Shown: positions 1-7,997, counted from the stretch's first letter. The stretch is 64,000 nt of DNA from JASSUD01 sp031963445 (GCA_031963445.1 JASSUH010000003.1:7028-71027), one strand, 5' to 3'. Notes: a model not told the origin generated them from the letters alone. Program-made: numbers and translations.

Positions 1-8
1 AAAAAGAT

Positions 9-635
9 TTAGGCATGTAAACCTACTTTGCTTCTGCCATATTGGATCAAAGCATTACTCATCCACGCAGGCATTACGCTGGTCGCAGATTTTAATACCT
101 CGAATTCTTCGTGCGAGAGCTTATGTTGAATTTTCTCAATCAGTGATAGCGTGACTTCTTTCTTACCGAGATACCACATTGCAGTTAAGGCTAATCCAGC
201 TGGTCGGCCTGCCAATGCCAGCTTGCGTTGACACACATGCTGCAAACGGATTTCCTGCGCACCTAGCTGAATCCGCCTGGATGGGCCTGATGTAGAAAAT
301 ATAGCTTGAATAGGGACCTGGGTAGTCAGCTCCAATCTACGAGCCGCCTCTGCGCCATGAACTTGAACAATAGCGCCACTGGTTTTAGCAATCGCTTCAG
401 CTACTTGCATCGGCTCAGGCATTACATTGCCTACGAAGCGGCTCACTTCGGGGCGAGCATAGACACCGCGAGTAAGCCTTGCGATGTCTCCCGCCTTGAC
501 AAGCCTTGAAAGCGTTTGACCGACAGCCTCCCGTGTGCCATACCCCAACAAATTTTTTGGGGTAAAAGGCTTGCCTAGCGGCATTTTTTTTATGCGCTGA
601 CGGATCAGTTCAGTGGTTTTGATAATTGTATTCAT
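9..635 (-). CDS. DUF6088 / AbiEi-like antitoxin
   Basis: A 208-residue protein of the DUF6088 type, with an N-terminal winged-helix-like segment (residues ~1-60, containing GKPFTPKNLLGYGTREAVGQ) of the kind found in AbiEi antitoxins. Such proteins repress their own operon and neutralise an AbiEii nucleotidyltransferase toxin. Its stop codon overlaps by 8 bp the ATG of the AbiEii-like gene, best seen in the second copy at 61050-61057, so the pair is translationally coupled. The promoter should lie in the AT-rich gap to the right (636-1070). The function is inferred from family and partner. The second copy (61050-61676) is broken by indels. Confidence 0.75.
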   Translation of the reverse strand: MNTIIKTTELIRQRIKKMPLGKPFTPKNLLGYGTREAVGQTLSRLVKAGDIARLTRGVYARPEVSRFVGNVMPEPMQVAEAIAKTSGAIVQVHGAEAARRLELTTQVPIQAIFSTSGPSRRIQLGAQEIRLQHVCQRKLALAGRPAGLALTAMWYLGKKEVTLSLIEKIQHKLSHEEFEVLKSATSVMPAWMSNALIQYGRSKVGLHA

Positions 636-1070
636 GTATCAAAATATACATGAATTTGTGACAAATTAAAATAACAATATTCTTCTTGAAGCCCAATTCG
701 CAAATTCTCAGTGTAGAGATGTATCCACATTTTCTGTGGATAACTAACTCCAAATTTTGAGAATTTCCTTGCAGTGTCAGACTTTTTATCGGCAAGACTA
801 AAAAGTAGGCATGATTGAGAACAGATTTATTGATTGAGTAATCCGACTAATTTTTTATAAAGTTTAATACTCAGATGATTTTTAAATCTCTAGACTTGGC
901 ATGGCATTCCTTCGAATTCTCAGTCTAGGGGGCATTTTTATGTATGGTTGAGAACCTGCTAAAACATATAAATTCCTCATTTGGTCCTGCCCCAATTTTT
1001 TCTAGTTTAGAATGACTCTAAAACTGGCTCAGGTCCAATGTCAGTTTTCGTTATTTTTACAGGAAATGAA
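636..1070. promoter_or_regulatory. AT-rich intergenic region with DnaA-box palindrome
   Basis: No gene is seen in these 435 bases between divergent genes. At 722-742 lies an inverted pair TATCCACA/TGTGGATA; its right half, TGTGGATAA (735-743), is an exact complement of the consensus DnaA box. This is nested inside a second inverted repeat, AAATTCTCA (702-710) and TGAGAATTT (758-766). A related motif, AATTCTCAGTSTAG, occurs at 703-716 and 915-928. The region could hold an origin, the AbiE operator, or both. The likely initiator gene is far away (30.6 kb), so an origin role is only a suggestion. Confidence 0.4.
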
Positions 1071-1442
1071 ATGAATACGGAACTTTCACCTGAAGACCGC
1101 GCAGTATTTGCCAAGTTGCGACAAGAGGAATATATGGAGAAACTTCCGGCCATCGAAGCAGCTGGCCTAGAAGCTCTCAAAAGATTGCTTCCCCTTGCGC
1201 AAGGCCATACAGGGCAATGCCGCGTTATTGCTCGCTTTCTTGTAGGTTTGTATAACGGCACTCGCTTTCCATTTGACTTGACAAATTTCCGGCTCCTTGA
1301 CAAGAAAATCTTCAAAGATTGTCTAGTGATTCTTGAAATGGATGCTTGTGCAAAGCAAGAGGTACATGAATACTTCAAGAATGGCGGCCAGATTTGGGAA
1401 AAATTAGCAGACGACTGGAATATGAAAGACCACTCAAAATGA
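1071..1442 (+). CDS. DUF7673-family protein
   Basis: A protein of 123 residues from the ATG at 1071, chosen because AGGA (1061-1064) lies at ribosome-binding distance; the upstream ATG at 1038 has none. The pattern LLPLAQGHTGQCRVIARFLV followed by FDLTNFRLLD resembles the DUF7673 family, common on proteobacterial plasmids and without known function. A decayed second copy of its front half lies at 2709-2824, and the whole gene is repeated with frameshifts at 62114-62489 in the contig overlap. No signal peptide or membrane segment is visible. Confidence 0.65.
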   Translation: MNTELSPEDRAVFAKLRQEEYMEKLPAIEAAGLEALKRLLPLAQGHTGQCRVIARFLVGLYNGTRFPFDLTNFRLLDKKIFKDCLVILEMDACAKQEVHEYFKNGGQIWEKLADDWNMKDHSK

Positions 1443-1593
1443 ATAGAATCTGAATCGTTCTAAAATAACCTGATTTTAAAAATTTATTGCTGAAGAAGAT
1501 CAGTTTATAAAATATATGGGTGCTAAAGCATTAGACCGATATAAATTTATACTTCAAAATTCACAACATTAAAAGCAAAATTGCAGGATATCT

Positions 1594-2418
1594 ATGCAAG
1601 CAATTGATTTATTCAACTTGAATAGAGAATTTGTAGACTATCTTGCCTTTCGAACCTTGAAAGATAATCTTAGCAAGTTCGATTTTTCTTATTTGAATGA
1701 TTGCATAAATACATTCAATATAAAGCGCGCTGAAAAACTGCCCTTACTTTCTAAATCAGATTTAGAAAAAAAAGCTTACTTAGCTTTAGAAAATATTTTC
1801 ATATTTCCTGTAGGTGGTACTAGTCATTGGGCAATAGAAGAAGAAATTAGAAGTGGTTTTTATTCTTTTAATCCAGATAATGCTAAAATGTGTTTATCAT
1901 ATTTTTTGGTTAACCATATAAAGGGGCATTGGGAAAGTAGCGTTGTTTGTGATTCAACTCTTATACTCGATAAAGAGCAGACAAAAGCTTTTGTTCAGGA
2001 TTACAAATATAACCCTAATTATGAGAAATTCTGGCCGTTTATAGCCAGTAAGTTAAGAGGACCAGCATTAGAGGCTTTTTTTGATCTTCTAGAGCAGGAA
2101 CCGCGTGATTTAATTGGGATATACCATCAGATTTTGATGATGCGCTGCTTATATGATGCTCGGTCAGACCTTTCTTCAGCGCGCATTGAAAAAATAGAAA
2201 AAGAGCTACTTGCATGGCTGAATTGGGAAATACGACGTACTGATAATAGCCATTTTGGGAAAGATCCATTATTTCCGGAACATCTTTTGATTCAAGCTTT
2301 AAAAGATATTTCGAGAGAGGATAACGCGCAAGATGCTAAACGTAAACTTATTAATGCTATGCGTGCACGTCCATCACTCTCTCCAGAGGCATTAGAGGCT
2401 TTGTGTTTCGACGAATAA
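1594..2418 (+). CDS. Hypothetical protein (274 aa)
   Basis: I do not recognise this family. The 274-residue product is mixed charged and aromatic, with no signal peptide, no membrane span and no clear catalytic motif. The N-terminus is rich in Leu, Phe and Asn; the C-terminal third (from ~residue 190) looks helical, with runs such as SSARIEKIEKELLAWLNWEI. Its AT-rich sequence matches its neighbours. It lies between the DUF7673 gene and a very small ORF on the same strand and may be co-transcribed with both. An identical copy at 62641-63465 is the contig overlap, not a paralogue. Confidence 0.7.
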   Translation: MQAIDLFNLNREFVDYLAFRTLKDNLSKFDFSYLNDCINTFNIKRAEKLPLLSKSDLEKKAYLALENIFIFPVGGTSHWAIEEEIRSGFYSFNPDNAKMCLSYFLVNHIKGHWESSVVCDSTLILDKEQTKAFVQDYKYNPNYEKFWPFIASKLRGPALEAFFDLLEQEPRDLIGIYHQILMMRCLYDARSDLSSARIEKIEKELLAWLNWEIRRTDNSHFGKDPLFPEHLLIQALKDISREDNAQDAKRKLINAMRARPSLSPEALEALCFDE

Positions 2419-2459
2419 ATATGGATTCCATGAATACCGCAAATAAAAGGGATTTAAAC

Positions 2460-2570
2460 ATGAGCGCGCAGGAAGTTGAAGAACGCCTTAAGAATGTTAG
2501 CTATGCTCTTAAGAAAGTGTGTAATGAGTATTTCCCGCCAGCATTGGAAGTAGGCGTTCAAGATATATGA
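2460..2570 (+). CDS. Small hypothetical ORF (36 aa)
   Basis: A 36-residue ORF from the ATG at 2460, preceded by AAAAGGGA at good ribosome-binding distance; an in-frame ATG at 2421 would add 13 residues but lacks such a site. The product is amphipathic and charged (SAQEVEERLKNV then YALKKVCNEYFPPALEVG). It starts 41 bp after the 274-aa gene. It may be a real small protein or the surviving front of a larger one, since the DNA after it holds a degenerate repeat and a pseudogene fragment. Confidence 0.4.
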   Translation: MSAQEVEERLKNVSYALKKVCNEYFPPALEVGVQDI

Positions 2571-2576
2571 TCATTT

Positions 2577-2685
2577 TATAAATTCGATAAAAGATCGTTC
2601 AAAATAGCCTAATTATTGCTAAATTCTCCTAATTATTTCCATCTCCAAAAAAGATCGATAATTTGTGTTATGCAAAGTCTAGGCT
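2577..2685. repeat. Degenerate ~110-bp repeat (unit 1)
   Basis: This stretch aligns with 4570-4690. Shared blocks include a TTCGAT start, GATCGTTCAAAATA/GATCAAAATA, CTAAATT(C/T), CCATCTCCAAAA against CGCCTCCAAAA, and GCGATAATTTGT/TCGATAATTTGT followed by TTATG. Both copies follow the end of a small plus-strand ORF. A weaker echo is visible at 1450-1490, after the DUF7673 gene. It may be a decayed 3' gene end or an intergenic repeat. Confidence 0.5.
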
Positions 2686-2708
2686 ATAGAATTTAACTGG
2701 TTCCATTA

Positions 2709-2824
2709 CCTGTAGAACAGAAAAAGTATATCTGCCAGGTTGAGGCGAATATATGGAAAAATTCCCGGCTATCGGAGCCGCTGACCAGAAAGCTCGTAAA
2801 TGGCTTTTGTTTGATAGACATTAA
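2709..2824 (+). pseudogene. DUF7673 gene remnant
   Basis: Translated in two frames, this piece matches the front of the intact DUF7673 gene at 1071: PVEQKKYICQVEA against PEDRAVFAKLRQEE, then YMEKFPAIGAADQKA against YMEKLPAIEAAGLEA. The frame changes near 2748, where two extra bases sit, and a TAA at 2822-2824 ends it. The back half of the gene is missing. This is a decayed duplicate, showing that the region has duplicated and lost genes. It recurs at 63756-63871 in the contig overlap. Confidence 0.7.
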
Positions 2825-2835
2825 ATCCATACCGC

Positions 2836-2961
2836 CTAGCAGGCTTGCCATTGCAGAGCGGCAAAAAGCCTGAATCTTTTATAGCTGGCTTCTTGGTGCC
2901 ATGTTACAAATCTGGTGAATGCCCCTGCTAATCCTAGCCCAGCTAATGCCAAAATATACAT
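2836..2961 (-). CDS. Possible small hydrophobic ORF (41 aa)
   Basis: A minus-strand ORF of 41 codons starting MYILALAGLGLAGAF, which would form one membrane segment, followed by a basic tail. There is no clear ribosome-binding site and no recognised family. It lies in a 270-base stretch between a pseudogene fragment and the leucine-rich repeat gene. It may be a fragment of an older gene or chance. The window ends inside its second copy. Confidence 0.2.
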   Translation of the reverse strand: MYILALAGLGLAGAFTRFVTWHQEASYKRFRLFAALQWQAC

Positions 2962-3096
2962 CTAATTTGGCAGGATCAATTAAAAAGCGCGGCAGGTGCA
3001 CAGCAATTTTTAGGGTTTAAAAATAGTGCTAACATAAAAAATTATGTGTAACTGCTATTTTTATACTTTTAATTTTATTAATAAGGAATATGACGC

Positions 3097-3990
3097 ATGC
3101 AAATAAATAGAACTCCTTCAAACAATCATCCGCCATTGCCTAATAATTCAATAAAAAAAAATTCATCGGCATCTCCCAATCCTATTTTGGAAAATCCAGA
3201 GCAAAGAATAGCTGATGAAAATCGATATGCAGTATTTAATAATGCAAATTCTTTAGATTTAAAATTAGAAAATTTTATAATAAATTTAGGAGCCCCTCCA
3301 AGCAAAGGAGATGTCCAAGGACAGTTAAATTGGAGCGAAAACAGTATTAATAAAATTATAGAAAATAAAACCTTAAGACTTGATCAAATTGAAATCGCAA
3401 TTAAAAGAATATTAGGTAATATACAACATGTAAGTATTAGCTTGTTTCATATTCGCGAACATGCAGCTCCCTGTAGAAAATATACCCCTTTAATATTTAA
3501 AGAGATTTCTGAAAAAAAAGATTTAGAGAGTTTTAGGCTATCCGCTCCTATGTCGCCGGTCAAAAAAGTTTCAAAAGATTTACTTTCCACTAATGAGATA
3601 GTTAAAAAAGCTTTACTTATAATAAACAGCAATATAATTTTAAATCTACATTTATCTTTTGTGGGTAGAGAATTTAGCCGTAGAGAGTTATATGATCTTA
3701 TGCTTGCAATGCAAGGGAAAAAAGTTAGCCTATTGAATATGAGCTCCACAAATATTAGCCAACCTCCTCAGTTAGAAATTTTTGCAAGCCATCTAAAAAA
3801 TATACATATTGAAGAGTTGGATATCAGCGATAATAAATTAAATAATGAGAATATTCGTGCTATTGCTCCATCATTGCCACAATCATTAAAAAAATTAATA
3901 TTATCGCTTAACTCTATTACTCATCAAGAGATAGAAAATTTATCGACAACATCAAAAATAGAAAATATTGAGGCGGAGTATCTTCTATGA
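3097..3990 (+). CDS. Leucine-rich-repeat protein, possible effector
   Basis: A 297-residue AT-rich gene with AAGGA just upstream of the start. Residues 1-60 are Asn/Ser/Pro rich and probably disordered. A helical middle follows. From ~195 the protein shows leucine-rich repeats of the ribonuclease-inhibitor type, e.g. HIEELDISDNKLNNENIRAI and LKKLILSLNSITHQEIENL. There is no signal peptide. In host-associated bacteria such proteins are often secreted effectors; nothing here shows secretion directly. It is followed within 40 bp by a truncated MazF gene. The repeats are visible; a host-interaction role is inferred. Confidence 0.6.
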   Translation: MQINRTPSNNHPPLPNNSIKKNSSASPNPILENPEQRIADENRYAVFNNANSLDLKLENFIINLGAPPSKGDVQGQLNWSENSINKIIENKTLRLDQIEIAIKRILGNIQHVSISLFHIREHAAPCRKYTPLIFKEISEKKDLESFRLSAPMSPVKKVSKDLLSTNEIVKKALLIINSNIILNLHLSFVGREFSRRELYDLMLAMQGKKVSLLNMSSTNISQPPQLEIFASHLKNIHIEELDISDNKLNNENIRAIAPSLPQSLKKLILSLNSITHQEIENLSTTSKIENIEAEYLL

Positions 3991-4028
3991 CATTTAATAA
4001 TCTAAAATAGTCTATCTCGCTATCGGAT

Positions 4029-4256
4029 TTGGATAGCGTTATGTTGTGTCCCGTGACAAGCAATCTACGCGATACCGCATTTCGTGTTACCGTCGAACTG
4101 AATATGGCTAATGGCCTGCGTACACTTTCACAAGTCATGGTAGACAAGATTTCAACACTGCCGCGCGCCAAAATCAGTAAACCATTTGGCCGTTTAGACA
4201 ATGAAAGGATAAAAACAGTAGATAAAGCATTACTACTGGTTGTGGGCGTTATCTGA
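4029..4256 (+). pseudogene. MazF/PemK toxin, N-terminally truncated
   Basis: The 75 codons match the back two-thirds of a MazF/PemK-type endoribonuclease: CPVTSNLRDTAFRVTVE, then SQVMVDKISTLPRAKI and PFGRLDNERI. Typical members have about 110 residues and begin with a conserved RGDI/RPAL segment, which is absent; the DNA just upstream belongs to the end of the leucine-rich repeat gene. The open frame begins at a TTG or at the ATG at 4041 without a convincing ribosome-binding site. No adjacent antitoxin is visible. It is probably inactive debris of a toxin-antitoxin locus. Confidence 0.65.
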
Positions 4257-4312
4257 CGCACTTGGCAACGACTATATGCCAAAGGGGATAGCACAGAAAA
4301 AGGGAGGGCAAA

Positions 4313-4540
4313 TTGGGATCTGAACGACTGAGATACCTTGATGAATTAGTAGAAGAAGTGGCTACCGGCGATTTAGGGCGATACGGCCCGTTAAGTACAG
4401 GAGAGCGTTTATATATTGCACTAGCGGCAAATCGCGCAGATTTGTTAAAACAGGACGGATTCACAATTGTCCAGGCTGTGGATAGGCTTGGTGAAGATTG
4501 GATGGCCTGTCTTCTCGACCGCTGGAAAGTATTGACTTAA
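4313..4540 (+). CDS. Small conserved hypothetical protein (75 aa)
   Basis: The ORF starts at a TTG at 4313, placed right after a strong GGGAGG site, so the non-ATG start is plausible. The product (ERLRYLDELVEEVATG, then LSTGERLYIALAANRADLL, then RLGEDWMACLLDRW) resembles short proteins of unknown function seen on proteobacterial chromosomes and plasmids. No catalytic motif or membrane span is visible. It begins 56 bp after the MazF remnant on the same strand and is followed by the degenerate repeat shared with 2577-2685. Confidence 0.5.
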   Translation: MGSERLRYLDELVEEVATGDLGRYGPLSTGERLYIALAANRADLLKQDGFTIVQAVDRLGEDWMACLLDRWKVLT

Positions 4541-4569
4541 TTAAATTTTTAAAAAAATTAATAAGTTCG

Positions 4570-4690
4570 ATGAGTTAAGGCAAAATAAAAAAATCGATCA
4601 AAATACGTCAATTCCTTCTAAATTTCCCCAATTTCATCTATTTTCCGCCGCCTCCAAAAAGTGCGATAATTTGTCTTATGTAAAATTCTA
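4570..4690. repeat. Degenerate ~110-bp repeat (unit 2)
   Basis: This is the partner of 2577-2685, again directly after a plus-strand gene. It ends about 35 bp before the HEAT-repeat gene, which runs in the opposite direction. Identity is patchy, with conserved blocks separated by changes, so the duplication is old. Confidence 0.45.
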
Positions 4691-4723
4691 AAAATATCAG
4701 CAGCGATACAATAACAATTTAAC

Positions 4724-5701
4724 CTACCTTAAGGCGCTGATTACCGCTGAAATTGCCTCGGAGCGCACACCTAACGCCCGGACTGCCTCAGCCTTAACCG
4801 TTTCGTGTTCATCCTCATCCTTGATTACGGAAATTAAGGCAGAGATCGCTTTGGAGGGTAGCGTTTCTGGATTCCTTAATGCGACGGCAGCCTCATACCT
4901 AATTTCCCAATATTCATCCTTGATCGCAAAGAGCAAAGCCTGAATAGCATCATCAGACAGCGTTTTCTGTTTGCGCAATGCGATGGTAGCGGCACATCTG
5001 ACAGCCAGGTTTTGATCATTCTTTATCGTAGCATTTAAGGCCGTGATTGCTTCGGAAGACAATGTTTTCTGCTCCCCGAATGCACTAGCAGCCTCAGTCC
5101 GGACGTACCAATTTTCATCTTCTTGCATCGCAGAGATCCAGATTGAAATTGCTTTGGGGAAGACTATTTCCTGTGCGCTTAATACCCTAATGGCTGCGCA
5201 CCGAACATTCGCATTCTCATCCTTTGTTGCAACAATCAAGTCTGAAATTGCCTCGAAAGGCAAATTTTTTTGATCGATTAACGATAAAGCTGCTATATAC
5301 CTGACCTCTGCGTTTTCATCCTTCCTCATAGCATAAAGCAGATCTGACACCATTTCGGGAAACATATTTTCCTGTTTAGCCAAGGCGATGATGGCGATAT
5401 ACCTGACATTCTCGTCTTTATCCTCCTTCATCACGGAGCGCAAAGCCAAGATTGTTTCTAGGGGTAGCGTGCTCTGTTCGCTTAACACGTCGGTAACTAG
5501 ATACCTGATGTATTCGTCTTTGTCTTTCTTCATCAGAAACGTTAAGTCCAAGATCACTTTGACGGACAACATTTTCTGCTTGGCTAGTGCATGGGCAGCT
5601 GCATATCGCTCATTTTCATCTTTATTATTTTGTAACCTTTTTATCAAAGTCAGAATGGCATCATCAGATAACGTTTTCGATTGGTCTAAGCTACTTTGCA
5701 T
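4724..5701 (-). CDS. HEAT-repeat protein
   Basis: A 325-residue protein built of about eight HEAT-like units of ~39 residues. The unit pattern is LS..AI..L...ikDEn..VRyaAa.aL..Q; examples are KDENANVRCAAIRVLSAQ and QDENWYVRTEAASAFGEQ. HEAT arrays form curved helical solenoids that bind proteins. There is no signal peptide, catalytic domain or membrane segment. A second HEAT protein of the same style lies at 24854-25492, so the plasmid carries at least two. Partner and role are unknown; an effector or scaffold is possible. Confidence 0.75.
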   Translation of the reverse strand: MQSSLDQSKTLSDDAILTLIKRLQNNKDENERYAAAHALAKQKMLSVKVILDLTFLMKKDKDEYIRYLVTDVLSEQSTLPLETILALRSVMKEDKDENVRYIAIIALAKQENMFPEMVSDLLYAMRKDENAEVRYIAALSLIDQKNLPFEAISDLIVATKDENANVRCAAIRVLSAQEIVFPKAISIWISAMQEDENWYVRTEAASAFGEQKTLSSEAITALNATIKNDQNLAVRCAATIALRKQKTLSDDAIQALLFAIKDEYWEIRYEAAVALRNPETLPSKAISALISVIKDEDEHETVKAEAVRALGVRSEAISAVISALR

Positions 5702-6039
5702 GACTTAATGCCTTACAAAAAATCGTTTACTAGAAATGTGAGATTTGAGCAAAACCACGCACGCGATTATATCGAATGAATCGGTACATCCTTAAGCCAA
5801 AATAAATCGAATGAGCCAGATTGCCCAGTCGCGATAATAAGTCGGCGCACCCTGCCCTGGGGCTTACTCTGTGAGTCTTTGATTCAGTAGTCATCAAAAA
5901 ATAAGCCATCCTTCAATGAATACCTAATAATTTAGGGCTTTTGCCCTAGCCCATTAGATAAATAGCGCAAGCAATAAAAAGCTCCTATGCTCCAAAAGAC
6001 AGAAAGAAAAACCTTTCTGCTTTTTTAAACGGAGTATGT
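5702..6039. other. Intergenic region, small hairpin only
   Basis: No gene is seen in these 338 bases. A short hairpin, TAGGGC-TTTT-GCCCTA, lies at 5933-5948 and could act as a weak terminator or attenuator. The promoter of the HEAT-repeat gene should be at the left edge, but I cannot place it. Confidence 0.3.
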
Positions 6040-6306
6040 ATGGAAAATTTAAATACCGAGTATTGGGAAGCTGTAGGCAAATTTTGTAGAGGCTGTGAAT
6101 TGCCTATTGATAAACGCCTGCAAGTCTCCATTACGCGCATTAAACAGAGCATCCAATGTGCAAAAAAAGAAGGGGCCAAAGCTAGCGCCTTTGAAATACT
6201 TATTTTGTGTGGGGATGAAGCAAAAAATATTGAATGCGACGCCGTATATACCCTGTTCAAGCATTGTCAAAAAACGGCCGTTGAAAAAGCGAGTTATATA
6301 GGTTAA
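6040..6306 (+). CDS. Hypothetical protein (88 aa)
   Basis: An 88-residue product with CGGAG six bases upstream of the ATG. It contains several cysteines (e.g. CRGCELP, LCGDEAKNIEC) and a helical basic middle. No family is recognised, and no signal peptide or membrane segment is present. Overlapping frames on both strands are longer in places but lack a ribosome-binding site. It is a single gene between converging minus-strand units. Confidence 0.5.
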   Translation: MENLNTEYWEAVGKFCRGCELPIDKRLQVSITRIKQSIQCAKKEGAKASAFEILILCGDEAKNIECDAVYTLFKHCQKTAVEKASYIG

Positions 6307-6426
6307 GTGTCTGCTAATACCGTAAAGAAGCTTTTCTCGAAAATGTCAAAACTTGCTCAATGAGCGTTTTGAATGTATTTCTGCTCCATGAATTTTAAGC
6401 AAGTAAAAAGAATTCATATTCAAAAC

Positions 6427-6576
6427 CAAAAGAGCTTCCAAAGGTAAGACTTTGCCTTACCTTTGGAGGCTCTTCTAGCTCCATTTAGTTTTACGCTATT
6501 TGCAATCCAATAAGCACTTCAACAAAAAGCCTCTCAAAAGATTTTAATTTTTATGCTTGGCCTGTGAGGGCTTCCG
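6427..6576. repeat. ~150-bp direct repeat with terminator hairpin (copy 1)
   Basis: This aligns with 7998-8145. It starts with a strong hairpin (GAGCTTCCAAAGGTAAG against CTTACCTTTGGAGGCTC, about 6429-6475). On the minus strand the hairpin is followed by a T-rich tract, so it looks like a minus-strand terminator. The right part encodes a minus-strand SEALTGQA-stop, the same last residues as the gene at 8116-9270. It is therefore the leftover 3' end of a lost paralogue of that gene. Confidence 0.7.
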
Positions 6577-6721
6577 AATATGGAGTAAAAGTGAAAAGCT
6601 GTCTTTAATTCATCGAATGAATGTTATGAGTTGGATACTTTGGCGTCTTGAGCATCAAGTGCTTTCTAACCAGTGACGCTCACTTTCTTTTTTTATTTCC
6701 TCAAAAGCTAGGCAAACAACT

Positions 6722-7627
6722 TTAACGTCCCCTATCTCGCCCAAGCCTCTGCTCTTGCACACAAGCAGGTTCTTTACCCTGCTCATACACCAAGCTTTTT
6801 TGATCTGTATACTGAATCGTCAATTTTTCACCTATTTGTACATCTCGATCTAATTGGTTTTTTTCATAACGCACAACCAGCAGATCCGATATTTTTAATA
6901 AGGCATGCTGCTCAGTGATCTCTACTATCTCGCCTTTATAATCCCGCTTAAGCACAGTAGCATCACGTATGATCAAGTTGTCATAAAGCTCAGCCCTTTT
7001 GAGCGCGTGGGATACCTCTAAAGATTGTGTGGCGGGGCGTTCTGTTAGATTGTCGCGGATGATGGTAGCTAGAGCAGTATGAGTGCTGTGGTACGCGAGA
7101 ATAGAAGCTTGCATAACCGCATCACGCGACATAGCCGACCAATTAATATGATAGCCAGCTTCATGCGCAAGCTGCCCGATGAACTCGCGCTGCGCACGCC
7201 CATTGCCTTCTCGAAATGGATGTAGCACGTTGATCTCACCAAGGTAAAACCCTGCTCGGTCACTAAAAGCCTCCGCATTAAGACCAACAAGATATTTCTC
7301 ATCAGCAAGCTGTTCAAAAAGCTTATTACCCGCATATTCAATCTTCTCAGCATAAGCAAAACGGGTTGAGCCTTTAGTGATATCTACCTGGCGCAATTCT
7401 CCGGCCCATGCGTAGACATCGCCAAATAAGCGTTGGTGTATCAGTTGTAAATGGGGAAGATCAAATTTGCCTGATGGCGGCTCACGATCTAATTTATAGG
7501 AGGCTAAAGCGGCAAAATCCGCTTCTAGGCGCTCTAATTCCTTGGCATTAGTAATACCAAGACGATTGCGCAAAATTCCAGAAGATGGATCTATGTAAGG
7601 GTCGTTAGGATTTGCAGCGTATTTCAC
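6722..7627 (-). CDS. fic: Fic-family AMP-transferase toxin
   Basis: A 301-residue Fic protein. The catalytic loop HPFREGNGRAQR is at residues 136-147, a full match to HPFx(D/E)GNGRxxR with the catalytic His136. Fic enzymes transfer AMP from ATP to target proteins; the VbhT/FicT type modifies topoisomerases and stops growth. Residues ~215-290 form a separate tail (YKGEIVEITEQHALLK, LDRDVQIGEKLTIQY) that resembles the KfrB or OB-like tails of plasmid Fic proteins. The VbhA-like antitoxin gene lies 30 bp upstream, forming a toxin-antitoxin operon that probably stabilises the plasmid. Confidence 0.88.
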   Translation of the reverse strand: MKYAANPNDPYIDPSSGILRNRLGITNAKELERLEADFAALASYKLDREPPSGKFDLPHLQLIHQRLFGDVYAWAGELRQVDITKGSTRFAYAEKIEYAGNKLFEQLADEKYLVGLNAEAFSDRAGFYLGEINVLHPFREGNGRAQREFIGQLAHEAGYHINWSAMSRDAVMQASILAYHSTHTALATIIRDNLTERPATQSLEVSHALKRAELYDNLIIRDATVLKRDYKGEIVEITEQHALLKISDLLVVRYEKNQLDRDVQIGEKLTIQYTDQKSLVYEQGKEPACVQEQRLGRDRGR

Positions 7628-7657
7628 TGTCTAGTAAGCAATTATCACTCAGTCAGC

Positions 7658-7840
7658 CTATCTGCATGCAACCCGTGCATGCAAGCGAACATATGCATCA
7701 TCTAGTGTTAATTCGCCATTCACTACAAGGCTAAGGTCATCAATCGTTTCGGCATCGGGTTGCAGCCCTTCAAGATGCTGATTCCCAATCGCATTGTCAA
7801 AGGCTGCACGACGTTCCCTTAATTCACGCTCGTTCAACAT
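7658..7840 (-). CDS. VbhA-like Fic antitoxin
   Basis: A 60-residue protein from the ATG at 7840, chosen because AGAGGA precedes it closely; an upstream frame could add 19 residues. It resembles antitoxin VbhA (RRAAFDNAIGNQHLEGLQPD). VbhA blocks Fic through an inhibitory helix with motif (S/T)xxxE(G/N), whose Glu obstructs the gamma-phosphate of ATP. Here Glu24-Gly25 are present, but the first position is Asn20 instead of Ser or Thr. It lies directly ahead of the Fic gene in one operon. Confidence 0.78.
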   Translation of the reverse strand: MLNERELRERRAAFDNAIGNQHLEGLQPDAETIDDLSLVVNGELTLDDAYVRLHARVACR

Positions 7841-7997
7841 ATCCTCTTTCCTTTTTTTATTCTGTAATGCCCAATTTATCTTTTGACATTTTAACATAAA
7901 TAAGCTATATAGCCCAGCGCATAATAACTTAGAAATTGACTGAGATGGCCAATTCTTGGTAGGAGCGGCGGTTTGCTGGATTGCTATAATACAGAAT

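Larger units (their letters stand above)
1..2953. repeat. Terminal direct repeat, copy 1 (circular contig overlap)
   Basis: This stretch recurs at 61042-64000. The two copies are collinear; the offset is 61041 at the left edge and 61047 from about 62.2 kb on, because copy 2 has about twenty single-base insertions or deletions between 61.18 and 62.22 kb. I saw no clear substitutions. Copy 1 keeps its genes open and is probably the better sequence. The simplest reading is an untrimmed circular plasmid of about 61.04 kb; a genuine tandem duplication is less likely. Confidence 0.9.

Noticed and set aside
1007..1378. Minus-strand frame opposite the DUF7673 gene
   Set aside because: It has a low-complexity basic product and no ribosome-binding site, and is fully antisense to a gene with good family support.
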